Origin: Streptomyces sp. JH14
Lineage (GTDB): Bacteria > Actinomycetota > Actinomycetes > Streptomycetales > Streptomycetaceae
Direction: 5' to 3'
DNA length: 64,000 nucleotides
Assembly (NCBI RefSeq): GCF_029428675.1
Contig: NZ_JAJNEL010000001.1
Coordinates: 3,720,001-3,784,000 of the forward strand
Of the stretch, positions 36,801 through 44,089 are shown one piece after another. Positions within the stretch are counted from its first letter, which is position 1. Every line of letters begins with the position of its first letter. The notes below the pieces were generated by a model that was given only the letters and a program-made list of their open reading frames with translations, searched no databases and was not told the origin of the DNA. Made by a program: the position numbers and the translations under genes.

Positions 36801-37627
36801 CCTACCTTCATGAGACTCCGGCCCAGGGCGAGCGCACCGACTGGGTCTCCGCCGACACGGACATCCAGTGGAGGGACCGGGCCGAGATCCCCGGTGAAAT
36901 CCAGCAGTCGTCCTCGGTGGTGCGCTACAAGGCCGGCACCACCAGTGACCTTCACTGGTTCGGTCCGATCCAGCGTCCCCGCTTCGACAACCAGACAGGG
37001 ACGCAGGAGAGGACCGGCGACGAGATCCTCGCCGAGATCCCGGGCTGGGGCGACTCCGGTGGCGACCACGTGGGCTACACCTTGGACAACTTCCAAGTCA
37101 GCAACACGGTGACGCTGTACCAGGGAGACACGCTCCTGACCCAGTTCTACTCCGACTGGGTACGGTTCGCCGGACTCAGTCCCGAGCGTCTTCCCTACCG
37201 GCTCGTCTCGGAGAATTCCCGGGGCTTCTGGACCAACCCGTACTCCACCAGCACCCGGACCGAGTGGGGATTCACCTCCGCGGCCGGCAAACCCGGCGTG
37301 GCCGCGGTCCTGCCGCTGATCCAGCTCGACTACACGGTCGACACCGACACCGCCGGCAAGGCGCGCCGGAACGCCGGACTCGTGGTCACTCCCTCCCACA
37401 TCCCCGGGGGACCGAGCTCCAAGACGATCAACAACCTCACCCTCGACGTCTCCTACGACGACGGCACCACCTGGCAGAAGGCAACCCTCACCCACCGCGG
37501 TGACGGCTGGGAGACCACGCTCCACGCCCCTGCCCACACCGCGTACGCCACCCTGCGCGTCTCCGCGCACGACAAGCAGGGCAACAGCGTGACGCAGAGC
37601 ATCACCCGCGCTTTCGGGCTGAAGTAA
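33854..37627 (+). CDS. Large secreted S8 family serine peptidase (subtilase)
   Basis: A 1257-residue secreted subtilisin-like protease. The signal peptide covers about residues 1-32, followed by the Leu-Val-Thr-Gly-Asp prodomain start common to Streptomyces subtilases. The catalytic triad is visible: Asp in Val-Leu-Asp-Thr-Gly-Val-Asp at about 248, His in Gly-His-Gly-Thr-His-Val-Ala-Ser at about 284, and Ser in Gly-Thr-Ser-Met-Ala-Thr-Pro-His at about 460. After the peptidase come beta-sandwich domains and a PA-like insert (Gly-Lys-Ile-Ala-Val-Val-Arg-Arg). The start is TTG 33854, six bases after an AGGAG. A hairpin terminator follows. Confidence 0.94.
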   Translation: MPTPFRRRSKLIALGSALAMLTVVPPSLATASAPAPGATNVSDAAGARPGSLRTVTLVTGDTVTTTTAADGTETREVKGPHGEAIDFEVNRAGKDIYVYPGSVLPYVSAGLLDKNLFNVTQLLADGYDDAHTDHLPLLVSYTDSAARARTQALPAGATKTRTLSSIQGAALTESRDHAADFWSGLTGGAGARSAARAAGGAQPSFTHGIAKVWLDGKVKAALADTTAQIGAPEVWAAGDTGKGVDVAVLDTGVDAGHPDLADRIAGSASFVPDEGVFDDYIGHGTHVASTIAGTGAASGGKEKGVAPGAALHIGKVLGTVCDVLGCAGQGKESWILAGMEWAARDQHAKIVNMSLGGAPTSGDDPMSQAVNRLSAETGALFVIAAGNSGAPSTVGSPGAADAALTVGAVDTSDQLATFSSQGPRSGDYGLKPELTAPGVDVLAARSHLSEGEGSYRTMSGTSMATPHVAGAAALLAARHPDWTGQQLKDALISSTKATPQYTPYEAGAGRLDVAAAVRDTVFATGSAYSGYDLWPHRSGEKNDKEVTYTNTADAPVTLSLALNVQDAPEGLFTLSATRVTVPAHGTGKVTLTADLDKAPLDSHFSGVINASGSDGKVLARTLVGVGKEAERYALSVTAKDRGGKPLSGQITVLGENLSQEYMLDESGTTALRMPVGTYSVWLSADVQGTHGPHSLGKAILSAPEVVLDRDRAVVLDASAARQVKAAVPKETTDSLAHMDIYRTFDSDHYALSSLGSSALEYDSMWALPTGKKVTKGDFFFSARWRKEEPALTVASGERSFDDLRVQRGSTPLPEGRMTLDTVFAGQGAPADYAGLRAQGKIAVVRRNDAVPLEQQTDAAVQAGARLLLVVNDGVGRLDPWYRSPQAFWPAPPVSVATLTRDEGEELITRIQHARTPLSLVSSRVTDYLYDLVRHYDGAVPADPTYRPEKNDLARVDVSFRNYRPDRAAEYRSDIWQGFTVGSPYLHETPAQGERTDWVSADTDIQWRDRAEIPGEIQQSSSVVRYKAGTTSDLHWFGPIQRPRFDNQTGTQERTGDEILAEIPGWGDSGGDHVGYTLDNFQVSNTVTLYQGDTLLTQFYSDWVRFAGLSPERLPYRLVSENSRGFWTNPYSTSTRTEWGFTSAAGKPGVAAVLPLIQLDYTVDTDTAGKARRNAGLVVTPSHIPGGPSSKTINNLTLDVSYDDGTTWQKATLTHRGDGWETTLHAPAHTAYATLRVSAHDKQGNSVTQSITRAFGLK

Positions 37628-37643
37628 CCCCCTCGGCCCCGGT

Positions 37644-37680
37644 ACCCGGGCGGCGCCGCTCATCGCGGCCCCGCCCGGGT
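37644..37680 (+). terminator. Hairpin terminator after the subtilase
   Basis: Perfect 10-bp inverted repeat ACCCGGGCGG with a 17-nt loop that can itself pair, 17 bp after the stop codon. Confidence 0.7.
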
Positions 37681-37822
37681 GACGGGCCTGGTTCCACGCC
37701 CGTGTGGACCGGGCCGCGTTCCGGGGCCGTCGACGACGTCTCGGCGATCCACGTCGATGCGGTCCACGTGCCGTGCCACGGGCCGGTGGTGCCGGGCGTT
37801 TTCACGCCCGCCCTGGGCCGCA

Positions 37823-38044
37823 TCATTCGTCCGCGGCGTCCTCGGCCTCCCAGCGCAGCAGGTCGCCCGGCTGGCACTTGAGCACCTCGCAGAGCGCGGC
37901 GAGCGTCGCGAAGCGCACCGCCTTGGCACGGCCGTTCTTGAGTACCGCCAGGTTGGCGGGCGTGATCCCTACGCGGTCCGCGAGCTCGCCCACGGACATC
38001 TTCCGCCGGGCCAGCATCACGTCGATGTCGACGGAGATCGGCAT
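37823..38044 (-). CDS. XRE/Cro-type small transcriptional regulator
   Basis: A 73-residue protein that is essentially one helix-turn-helix of the Cro/XRE (HTH_26) type: Met-Ser-Val-Gly-Glu-Leu-Ala-Asp-Arg-Val-Gly-Ile-Thr-Pro-Ala-Asn-Leu, then Lys-Asn-Gly-Arg-Ala and Cys-Gln-Pro-Gly-Asp-Leu-Leu. The start ATG 38044 overlaps the stop of the DUF2975 gene by one base (TGATG). DUF2975/XRE pairs are a common two-gene module; a perfect palindrome upstream of the pair is the likely target. Confidence 0.92.
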   Translation of the reverse strand: MPISVDIDVMLARRKMSVGELADRVGITPANLAVLKNGRAKAVRFATLAALCEVLKCQPGDLLRWEAEDAADE

Positions 38045-38535
38045 CAGATCACGTCGTCCAGCTCGGCCTGCATCTGCGTCGCTTCGACGTCGCGCGCGAC
38101 GGCCTGTGCGAGCAGCATCCGCAGCACGAGCACGATGAGTGCGACCCCCAGGATGGCCAGGCCGATCCCGCCCATGATGACGGTGACGCCCGGGTCCTCC
38201 CGCTGGCCCGGCGCATTGATGCCCGTGACCGCGAACCACAGGAGGGCAACCGCCACGATCGCGCCGATCACGGCGTCCACGTACCGGAAGGCGGCGTGGG
38301 AGAACACGGTTCCGCGTCGCACCATCGTCACCAGCCGCCATACGCAGACCCCGGCGACCTGGGCCGACACCATGCCCAGGATCGTGATCACGCGGAACGA
38401 GGTCAGCGGGAGCGACCCGTCCTCCGGGTCGTTCCCGCTGATCAGGACCCACACCATCCCTGCCTGTACGAACACGGTGCCGGTCAGCACCACCACGAGT
38501 ACGGCGCGCAGCGCACGCACTGTCAGCTTTCCCAC
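38044..38535 (-). CDS. DUF2975 family membrane protein
   Basis: A 163-residue membrane protein with four predicted helices and the DUF2975 pattern (Phe-Arg-Val-Ile-Thr-Ile-Leu-Gly, Arg-Arg-Gly-Thr-Val-Phe-Ser). The start is GTG 38535, with AAGGA nine bases upstream; an ATG at 38550 lacks such a site. The cytoplasmic C-terminus (Ala-Gln-Met-Gln-Ala-Glu-Leu-Asp-Asp-Val-Ile) is followed at once by the XRE regulator, which it may sequester or control, as proposed for such pairs. Confidence 0.88.
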   Translation of the reverse strand: MGKLTVRALRAVLVVVLTGTVFVQAGMVWVLISGNDPEDGSLPLTSFRVITILGMVSAQVAGVCVWRLVTMVRRGTVFSHAAFRYVDAVIGAIVAVALLWFAVTGINAPGQREDPGVTVIMGGIGLAILGVALIVLVLRMLLAQAVARDVEATQMQAELDDVI

Positions 38536-38567
38536 GGCCCATCCTTCCATCGACTTACGATGGGAAT

Positions 38568-38584
38568 CTATCGAATCTCGATAG
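38568..38584. promoter_or_regulatory. Perfect palindromic operator upstream of DUF2975-XRE
   Basis: CTATCGA-ATC-TCGATAG: 7-bp perfect arms with a 3-bp centre, 33 bp upstream of the DUF2975 GTG. In a GC-rich genome an AT-containing 17-bp palindrome at this position is a good candidate for XRE autoregulation and may overlap the promoter. Confidence 0.6.
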
Positions 38585-38694
38585 GTGAGGCAAGGGCTGG
38601 GATGGAGCGCCGGTGGACGGTGCGCTCCGCGCCGTCCGCCGGGCCGAGGTTCGGCCCGGCCGGCGCCGGCCTCATCCATTGATGTCAGTCGCTG

Positions 38695-38931
38695 ATGCCG
38701 GAAGCGGGCTCGTACGGCCGAGGTGCCGGCTCTGCCGGTATTTCGCTACGGGACATCATTCAGGAATTCGTCCCGCCGACGGATGAGATCGCGTCGATTC
38801 CGCACAGCGGCGCCACGCTCCCGGCGAAGTACATCCACCACTGCCACCTCCTCGAGCACGAAGACGACGACCTGATGCGCCCGTGGACGATCGTCCGGGC
38901 CGATGACCACGGCGGCGGCCACAGCCACTGA
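38695..38931 (+). pseudogene. Multicopper oxidase C-terminal remnant
   Basis: A 78-codon frame encoding the last copper-binding segment of a multicopper oxidase: Tyr-Ile-His-His-Cys-His-Leu-Leu-Glu-His-Glu-Asp-Asp-Asp-Leu-Met, the His-Cys-His-x3-His-x4-Met pattern of the type 1/type 3 centre, followed by a His-rich end. The three upstream cupredoxin domains are missing and the N-terminus is unrelated sequence, so the protein cannot be functional. Confidence 0.7.
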
Positions 38932-38952
38932 CGGGACCGACCGGCCCGTGTG

Positions 38953-38985
38953 TGCCGGTCCGCGCCCAAGGGGCCCGGACCGGCA
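38953..38985 (+). terminator. Hairpin after the multicopper oxidase remnant
   Basis: A 10-bp inverted repeat TGCCGGTCCG with a 13-nt loop, 21 bp after the stop; probably the original terminator of the lost oxidase gene. Confidence 0.55.
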
Positions 38986-39157
38986 CGGACGCCGTGCCCC
39001 CGATTCCTGCGCGTGCGGTGTCCGCGAGAGGACGGACGCTCTCGGCCCTCGGACACCGCACCCCCTCGGCATGCTGTCGCTCCATCAGCTCTGCGATGCG
39101 CAGGCTCCGAGCTCGGGAATCCGCACAGCGGCATGGGTGCCCACATTGCTCTGCGGA

Positions 39158-40354
39158 TCAGGCCGGCGCCTTGACGGCCGGGCCACCCTGGGCCTGCTCG
39201 CGCACGACGCGGCGGCGCCGGATCGGCATCCCGAGCGTCGGGTTGGCCACGCCCCAGGCCGCGCCCTTGCAGACCAGCTCCTTGTACCGGGCGGCGATGC
39301 GCCCGGTCAGGGCCGCCCGGACGGCGCGGTCGTCGGCGGTGACGTACTGGATCAGGCCTTCCCTGCGGCCCAGCGAGATGCACTGGTTGAAGTAGCGGAG
39401 CGGCACGTTCGGGAGCTTCCCGCCGGTCAGGCGCGCCGCGATGGCGTCCGCGGCCTGCCACGCGGTGGGGGTGCCCGAAGCGCACGACATCCGCAGCGGC
39501 TTGTCGCCCGGTCCTGTCACCATGGCCGCGTCGCCGATGGCGTACACGTCCGGGTGCGAGACCGAGCGCATGGTCCCGTCGACCACGATCTGGCCTGTGT
39601 CGGTGACCTCCAGGGCGGTGGCCTCCGCGATCGTGTGGACCGCGAAGCCGGTGGCCCACACGGTGACCTCGGCCGGGATGGCCTTGCCGTCGGCGGTGGT
39701 GACGCGGTCGGCCTCGACGCCGGTGACGGCGGCGTGCTCGTGCACGGTGATGCCGAGCTTGTCGAAGACCTTCCGCAGATGACGGCTGCCCTTGGGCGCG
39801 AGCCAGTCGCCGAGGCCGCCGCGTGCGGCGAGAGCGACGTCGAGGTCGGGGCGGGCTTCGGCGATCTCGGTCGCGGCCTCCACACCGGTGAGGCCGCCGC
39901 CGACGACGACCACGGGCTGTCCGGTCTCCAGGCCCGCCAGGCGCTCACGCAGCCGGAGCGCTCCGGGGCGGCCGGCGATCTGGTGGGCGTGTTCGGTGGT
40001 GCCGGGGACGCCCTGGTTGTTCCAGCCGCTGCCGAGGGCGTACACGAGAGTGTCGTACTCCAGCTCCTCGGTGCCCTTGGCGTCCATGACGGCGACGGTC
40101 TTGCGGTCGACCTCGACGCCGGTGACCTTCGCGAGCTTCAGTTCGACTCCGGTATCCGCGAACATCTCGCTGAAGGGCCGGGACTTGAGGTCCTGGCCGA
40201 CCGCCAGCTGGTGCATCCGGACGCGCTCGACGAAGTCGGGCTCGGCGTTGACGAGGGTGATGGTGACATCCTCGCGGTGCAGCCGCCTGGCGAGGCGCCC
40301 GGCGGCGATGGCTCCGGCGTATCCGGCTCCGAGGACGACGATGCGGTGCTGCAT
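39158..40354 (-). CDS. NAD(P)/FAD-dependent oxidoreductase, NDH-2-like
   Basis: A 398-residue flavoprotein of the pyridine-nucleotide disulphide oxidoreductase superfamily, similar to type II NADH dehydrogenases. The FAD-binding start is Val-Val-Leu-Gly-Ala-Gly-Tyr-Ala-Gly; the second nucleotide fold is Val-Val-Val-Val-Gly-Gly-Gly-Leu-Thr-Gly-Val-Glu; the C-terminal FAD motif is Asp-Val-Tyr-Ala-Ile-Gly-Asp-Ala-Ala. No redox-active CxxC pair is visible. It lies 93 bp downstream of an ECF41 sigma factor gene on the same strand. Such sigma factors typically control a neighbouring oxidoreductase-type gene, so regulation by it is likely. Confidence 0.9.
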   Translation of the reverse strand: MQHRIVVLGAGYAGAIAAGRLARRLHREDVTITLVNAEPDFVERVRMHQLAVGQDLKSRPFSEMFADTGVELKLAKVTGVEVDRKTVAVMDAKGTEELEYDTLVYALGSGWNNQGVPGTTEHAHQIAGRPGALRLRERLAGLETGQPVVVVGGGLTGVEAATEIAEARPDLDVALAARGGLGDWLAPKGSRHLRKVFDKLGITVHEHAAVTGVEADRVTTADGKAIPAEVTVWATGFAVHTIAEATALEVTDTGQIVVDGTMRSVSHPDVYAIGDAAMVTGPGDKPLRMSCASGTPTAWQAADAIAARLTGGKLPNVPLRYFNQCISLGRREGLIQYVTADDRAVRAALTGRIAARYKELVCKGAAWGVANPTLGMPIRRRRVVREQAQGGPAVKAPA

Positions 40355-40447
40355 TTCCTATCTCCTGTCTCGCGCGGGTTCGCCACTTGAACCGGGCGGC
40401 CCGCCGTTTCCTGACAGGAGTGGGATGTGACGCGCCTCACGTCGATA

Positions 40448-41392
40448 TCAGAAGGCGTTGAGCAGGGGTTCCCCGTGGTCGGCGGCTGCCCACTGCTCGG
40501 TCACGCGTTCCAGCTTGTCGGGGTTGACCTGGTTGCGGAACGCGGCGATGCCCTCCGCGGTGACCTCCAGGCACATGACGCCGACGACTCGGCCGTCGAC
40601 GACCGCCACGACGGCGGGGTCGCCGTTGGCGGTCGTGATGTAGACCTCGGGTGAGCCGCCCGCGATGGCGCGCTTGGCCTTGCTGGGCTTGAACAGGCCC
40701 CGCATGAACGTCGCGACCGCGACGGCACCCTCGAACGCCTTGGCGCGGGCCGGGACCTTGCCGCCGCCGTCGCCGATCGCGATGGCGTCCTCGGTGAGCA
40801 GCCGTACGAGCGGCTCGGTCCGGCCGCTTGTGGCGGCCACGAGGAACTCCTCGACGATCCGCCGGGCGGCGGCCTCGTCGATCTCGGTGCGGGCCTTGCC
40901 GTCCGCGACGCGCTTCTTGGCGCGGTGGAAGATCTGCTGGCTGGCCGCCTGGGTGATGTCGAGGACCGCGGCGATCTCCCGGTGCGGGTAGTCGAAGGCC
41001 TCCCGCAGCACGTACACCGCCCGCTCATTGGGCGAGAGACGCTCCATGAGCGTGAGGACCGCGTACGAGACCGACTCGCGCTGCTCGGCGGTGTCGGCGG
41101 GGCCGAGCATCGGATCCCCGGCGAGCAGCGGCTCGGGAAGCCACTGGCCCACATAGGTCTCGCGCCGCGCGCGGGCCGAACCGAGCTGGTTGAGGCACAG
41201 GTTGGTGAGGACCTTCGTCAGCCAGGCCTCGGGGACCTCGACGCGCTCGACGTCGGTGGCCTGCCAGCGCAGGAACGTCTCCTGCACGGCGTCCTCCGCC
41301 TCGCTCGCGGAACCGAGGAGGCGGTAGGCGATGGCCTCCAGACGGGGCCTGAAGGCCTCGAACCGCTCCACGTCGCTCTTCGTCAGGGCCAT
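40448..41392 (-). CDS. sigJ: ECF41-type RNA polymerase sigma factor (SigJ-like)
   Basis: A 314-residue extracytoplasmic-function sigma factor. Sigma2 is at about 8-70 (Ala-Tyr-Arg-Leu-Leu-Gly-Ser-Ala-Ser-Glu-Ala-Glu-Asp), sigma4 at about 115-165 (Leu-Ser-Pro-Asn-Glu-Arg-Ala-Val-Tyr). A SnoaL-like C-terminal extension of about 130 residues follows. The ECF41 hallmarks are all present: Trp-Leu-Pro-Glu-Pro in the linker, Asp-Gly-Gly-Gly-Lys and Asn-Pro-Asp-Lys-Leu in the extension, which regulates sigma activity in place of an anti-sigma factor. ATG 41392 is chosen by homology; the open frame upstream is not conserved. The flavoprotein gene downstream is its likely target. Confidence 0.93.
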   Translation of the reverse strand: MALTKSDVERFEAFRPRLEAIAYRLLGSASEAEDAVQETFLRWQATDVERVEVPEAWLTKVLTNLCLNQLGSARARRETYVGQWLPEPLLAGDPMLGPADTAEQRESVSYAVLTLMERLSPNERAVYVLREAFDYPHREIAAVLDITQAASQQIFHRAKKRVADGKARTEIDEAAARRIVEEFLVAATSGRTEPLVRLLTEDAIAIGDGGGKVPARAKAFEGAVAVATFMRGLFKPSKAKRAIAGGSPEVYITTANGDPAVVAVVDGRVVGVMCLEVTAEGIAAFRNQVNPDKLERVTEQWAAADHGEPLLNAF

Positions 41393-41784
41393 GGTCCCGA
41401 TCCTAGGCGGGCCGTGTCGTGGTGGTGGGCGCCCGGCTGAGATCGGCCGCACCACGGAAGCCACGACAAGGGACGGCAGTGGTGGGGCTCTCCGCCCGAG
41501 GCGGCCCCGGCGGTGCCCATGTTCATGGAGGTGACGGGTGCCTTTAATCTGCAGGAAATGGCAGCCTACGTGTGGCGAAGGGGGATGAACATGACCACTG
41601 CACCTGGAGACATACCGCGCCCGTCCGGGCCTGCGGCGACGGCGCACCCGCTGCGGGCCATCCGTGATGTCCGGGACTCCTTCCCGGAAACACCGGGACC
41701 GCCGCGCGCTGATCAGGGAGCGAAAGGCGGCAGCGTCCCTTGCCGTTCACCAAGCACCCAAGGCCACCGGAACGAGCGTCGACG

Positions 41785-41906
41785 CGCCGGACGCCCTTGT
41801 CGCCGCCACCGTACCGGCCGACGGCTGGACCGTGGCCGGCCGCCATACGAAGCACCTTCGACGCACCGGCGCCGCGGTGATCAATCCGGGGGACTTCAAC
41901 CCGTAG
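41785..41906 (+). pseudogene. VapC-like PIN-domain C-terminal remnant
   Basis: The last 40 codons before the stop at 41904-41906 match the end of VapC toxins: Asp-Ala-Leu-Val-Ala-Ala-Thr, then a Trp-Thr-Val-Ala-Gly-Arg-His strand, and Arg-Thr-Gly-Ala-Ala-Val-Ile-Asn-Pro. The N-terminal acidic residues of the PIN active site and any VapB antitoxin are missing. It marks the left edge of the debris-rich part of the window. Confidence 0.5.
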
Positions 41907-41998
41907 CGGAGCTCCTTCCGCGTCGGTATTCCAGTCGGCCAGGACTGCCCGGGGATTCGCGATCGTATTTAGCGCATATCGATAACCCCGGATGACGA

Positions 41999-42062
41999 AA
42001 GCCCCAGGCGCTCGGCCCGGAGCTTTCTCGTGGAGCGGATGACGAGGACCGAACGCACGCTC
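41999..42062. other. Decayed terminator plus tRNA-Gly-like att sequence (left of PAP2)
   Basis: A hairpin (AAAGCCCCAGGC... GGAGCTTT) is followed by TGGAGCGGATGACGAG and about 16 further bases. This repeats, with about five differences over 30 bases, the terminator plus tRNA-Gly 3' end found intact at 53275-53354 and 61275-61356. I read it as a mutated copy of the same int-terminator-attP tail. Confidence 0.45.
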
Positions 42063-42299
42063 CGGGCCGGGGCATCACTGACCGTGGAGTGATGAAAGCC
42101 GCGCTGACCTGCGGCATCGGCAGGGCGCGGGATCGCATCGCCGCCTGCTGCATGAGCAGGGTCGACCGAACCCGGACCGTGATCCTCCGTCTTCCGCCGT
42201 CGGGCGGACTGCACTCCGTAAGGCAGAAAGCAGCCCGACCGGGGGTGGTGCGCGAAATCAATCTTTACATGTGACCAAATATAGAAAATCGGCCGAAAA

Positions 42300-43706
42300 T
42301 TGAAAAAGATATCATCGCAGGCGTTTTCGCGAGTAAACTACAGAATCGCGTTCTCCGTGTGGCGTCAACCGCGGGCAAGACTCTGGGCCCTGGCGGGTGT
42401 CGCGGCCCTCGGATTCCTCATCGCGCTGGAGTTCGCCGCACGTGGCTACGGCCTGCCGGGGCCGATCGCCAACCAGGTGCGCGAGTTGATATTCGCTCCC
42501 AAATCGGGCTTCCTGCTGTACGCCGGTATGGCGTTGATGATGGTGGTGCTCACCTGGCGGCAACGGTTCATCGCGGCTGGTGCCGCGATCGGCATCGACA
42601 TCGCCTTCTTCGTGGTCCGATGGGCGGTCGACGCCAAGGTGACCGACGGCCACCCCTTCGGCAATGGCGCGTTGTGGGTGATTCTGGGCTGTGCGGTCAT
42701 CGCAGTCACTCGCCGTACGGGCCAGGAGCGTGTCCTGCTGCTGAAGGGCGTCGGGCTGGGCCTGTTGCTGGTGGCCGGCCGCAAGACCGGCGACACCTGG
42801 CTGCTCATCACCTCCAAGGCGCGCCCAACGGTGCTCGACCAGTACGTGGCCACCGCCGATCACGCGCTGGGCAACCCGTCGTGGCTGGTGGGCCGGATTG
42901 TCACGGCCACCGGCGCGATCGGCTTCAATTTTCTCGACATCGTCTACGGTCAGCTCGCGGTGGCCGCGGTCATCGTCGCGCTGTATCAACTGCGCAACGT
43001 GGCGGTCGAGCGCCGCTTCCCCGGCCATCATCTGGTGCGCACCTTTCTGGTGATCGGCCTCCTCGGGCCGGCCATCTACATGATCTTCCCGGTGGTCGGA
43101 CCGATCTTCGCCTACGGCACCGGCGCCGAGCACTGGGCGGCGGTCAGCCTGTGGTCGCAGACGCCGCCCAGCGGGCAATGGGCGGTGGCCGACCTGTGGC
43201 CGGAGACACCGCCGCCGATCCATACCCCGCATCACATGCCATTCGACGGGATCACCCCACGGAACTGCATGCCCAGCCTGCACACGGCGTGGGCCACCGC
43301 GATCTTCATCCATTCCCGGAAGGGCCCACGGGTTCTGCGATTCGCAGGCACGTTCTGGCTGATTGCCACGCTCAGCGCAACGCTGGGATTCGGCTACCAC
43401 TACGGCGCGGATCTCATCGCCGGCGTGGTGTTCACGCTCACGATCGAGGCAGCCCTGCGCTCCTACGACCGCGGCTGGGATCGATCAGGGATCCAGCTGG
43501 TCGCTTACGGCGCAACCGTCTTCGCTGCGCTCCTGGTGTCCTATCGCTATCTGCCGTTGGAGATGGCGAAGCATCCATGGGTGTTCGGGCCGCTGCTCAT
43601 GCTGGTGATGACCTCAGTGATCTACGGCTACGTAAGGACCGTCGCACCGTGGGAACCGAGGACCGCACCAACGCGGCGACCGGAATCGCAACCCGAACCG
43701 GTTTGA
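42300..43706 (+). CDS. PAP2-superfamily membrane phosphatase
   Basis: A 468-residue polytopic protein of the PAP2 / inositolphosphotransferase type. Near the C-terminal third is the phosphatase core Asn-Cys-Met-Pro-Ser-Leu-His-Thr-Ala-Trp, then Gly-Phe-Gly-Tyr-His-Tyr-Gly-Ala-Asp with the catalytic His. About ten hydrophobic segments are present. These enzymes dephosphorylate lipid phosphates or transfer phospho-head-groups. The start is uncertain: TTG 42300 has no ribosome site, and GTG 42357 is an alternative. The 60 bp upstream are strikingly AT-rich for this genome, and the gene is bracketed by decayed att-like sequences, both signs of transfer. Confidence 0.8.
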   Translation: MKKISSQAFSRVNYRIAFSVWRQPRARLWALAGVAALGFLIALEFAARGYGLPGPIANQVRELIFAPKSGFLLYAGMALMMVVLTWRQRFIAAGAAIGIDIAFFVVRWAVDAKVTDGHPFGNGALWVILGCAVIAVTRRTGQERVLLLKGVGLGLLLVAGRKTGDTWLLITSKARPTVLDQYVATADHALGNPSWLVGRIVTATGAIGFNFLDIVYGQLAVAAVIVALYQLRNVAVERRFPGHHLVRTFLVIGLLGPAIYMIFPVVGPIFAYGTGAEHWAAVSLWSQTPPSGQWAVADLWPETPPPIHTPHHMPFDGITPRNCMPSLHTAWATAIFIHSRKGPRVLRFAGTFWLIATLSATLGFGYHYGADLIAGVVFTLTIEAALRSYDRGWDRSGIQLVAYGATVFAALLVSYRYLPLEMAKHPWVFGPLLMLVMTSVIYGYVRTVAPWEPRTAPTRRPESQPEPV

Positions 43707-43784
43707 ATCGTGTTGCACCGGGCGGTGTGCTGAGCACTGCCCCCGAAGGTGGCGCGCGGCGCCTGAACGGGTCGAGGCAACGAC

Positions 43785-43835
43785 AAAGCCCCCGGCAGCG
43801 GGCCCGGGGTTTCGTCATGGAGCGGATGATGAGAA
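43785..43835. other. Decayed terminator plus tRNA-Gly-like att sequence (right of PAP2)
   Basis: A hairpin of the form AAAGCCCCCGG...CCGGGGTTT is followed six bases later by TGGAGCGGATGATGAGAA, again matching the terminator-att arrangement at 53.3 and 61.3 kb. Similarity is lost after about 18 bases. The stretch from here to 44089 holds no supported gene. Confidence 0.4.
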
Positions 43836-44089
43836 GCCGGAGGCCACGTCGCCGTCGGCCGGGACGGGCTGGGACGGGGCGGTGCGCAGCGCCCTGCGCA
43901 CCGCCCGTCTGGCGGCTCAGCAGTGGGGCCTCATCTCCGTCAGATCGCTGGGGCTCGTTCGCCACCCGCGATCGAGCCGGCTCGTGCCGGCCCACCGGTC
44001 CGCCCGGATACGCGATCCGACGGGGCTGTTGCCGACGCCCGTTGCTGTCGACCAGTGACGTCAGCCGATCTTGCGGCCGAGGTCCGGGG

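Noticed and set aside
42300..43706. PAP2 gene and haloperoxidase as one phosphatase/halogenation system
   Set aside because: They are over 10 kb apart, only share a superfamily active site, and lie in different scar-bounded segments.
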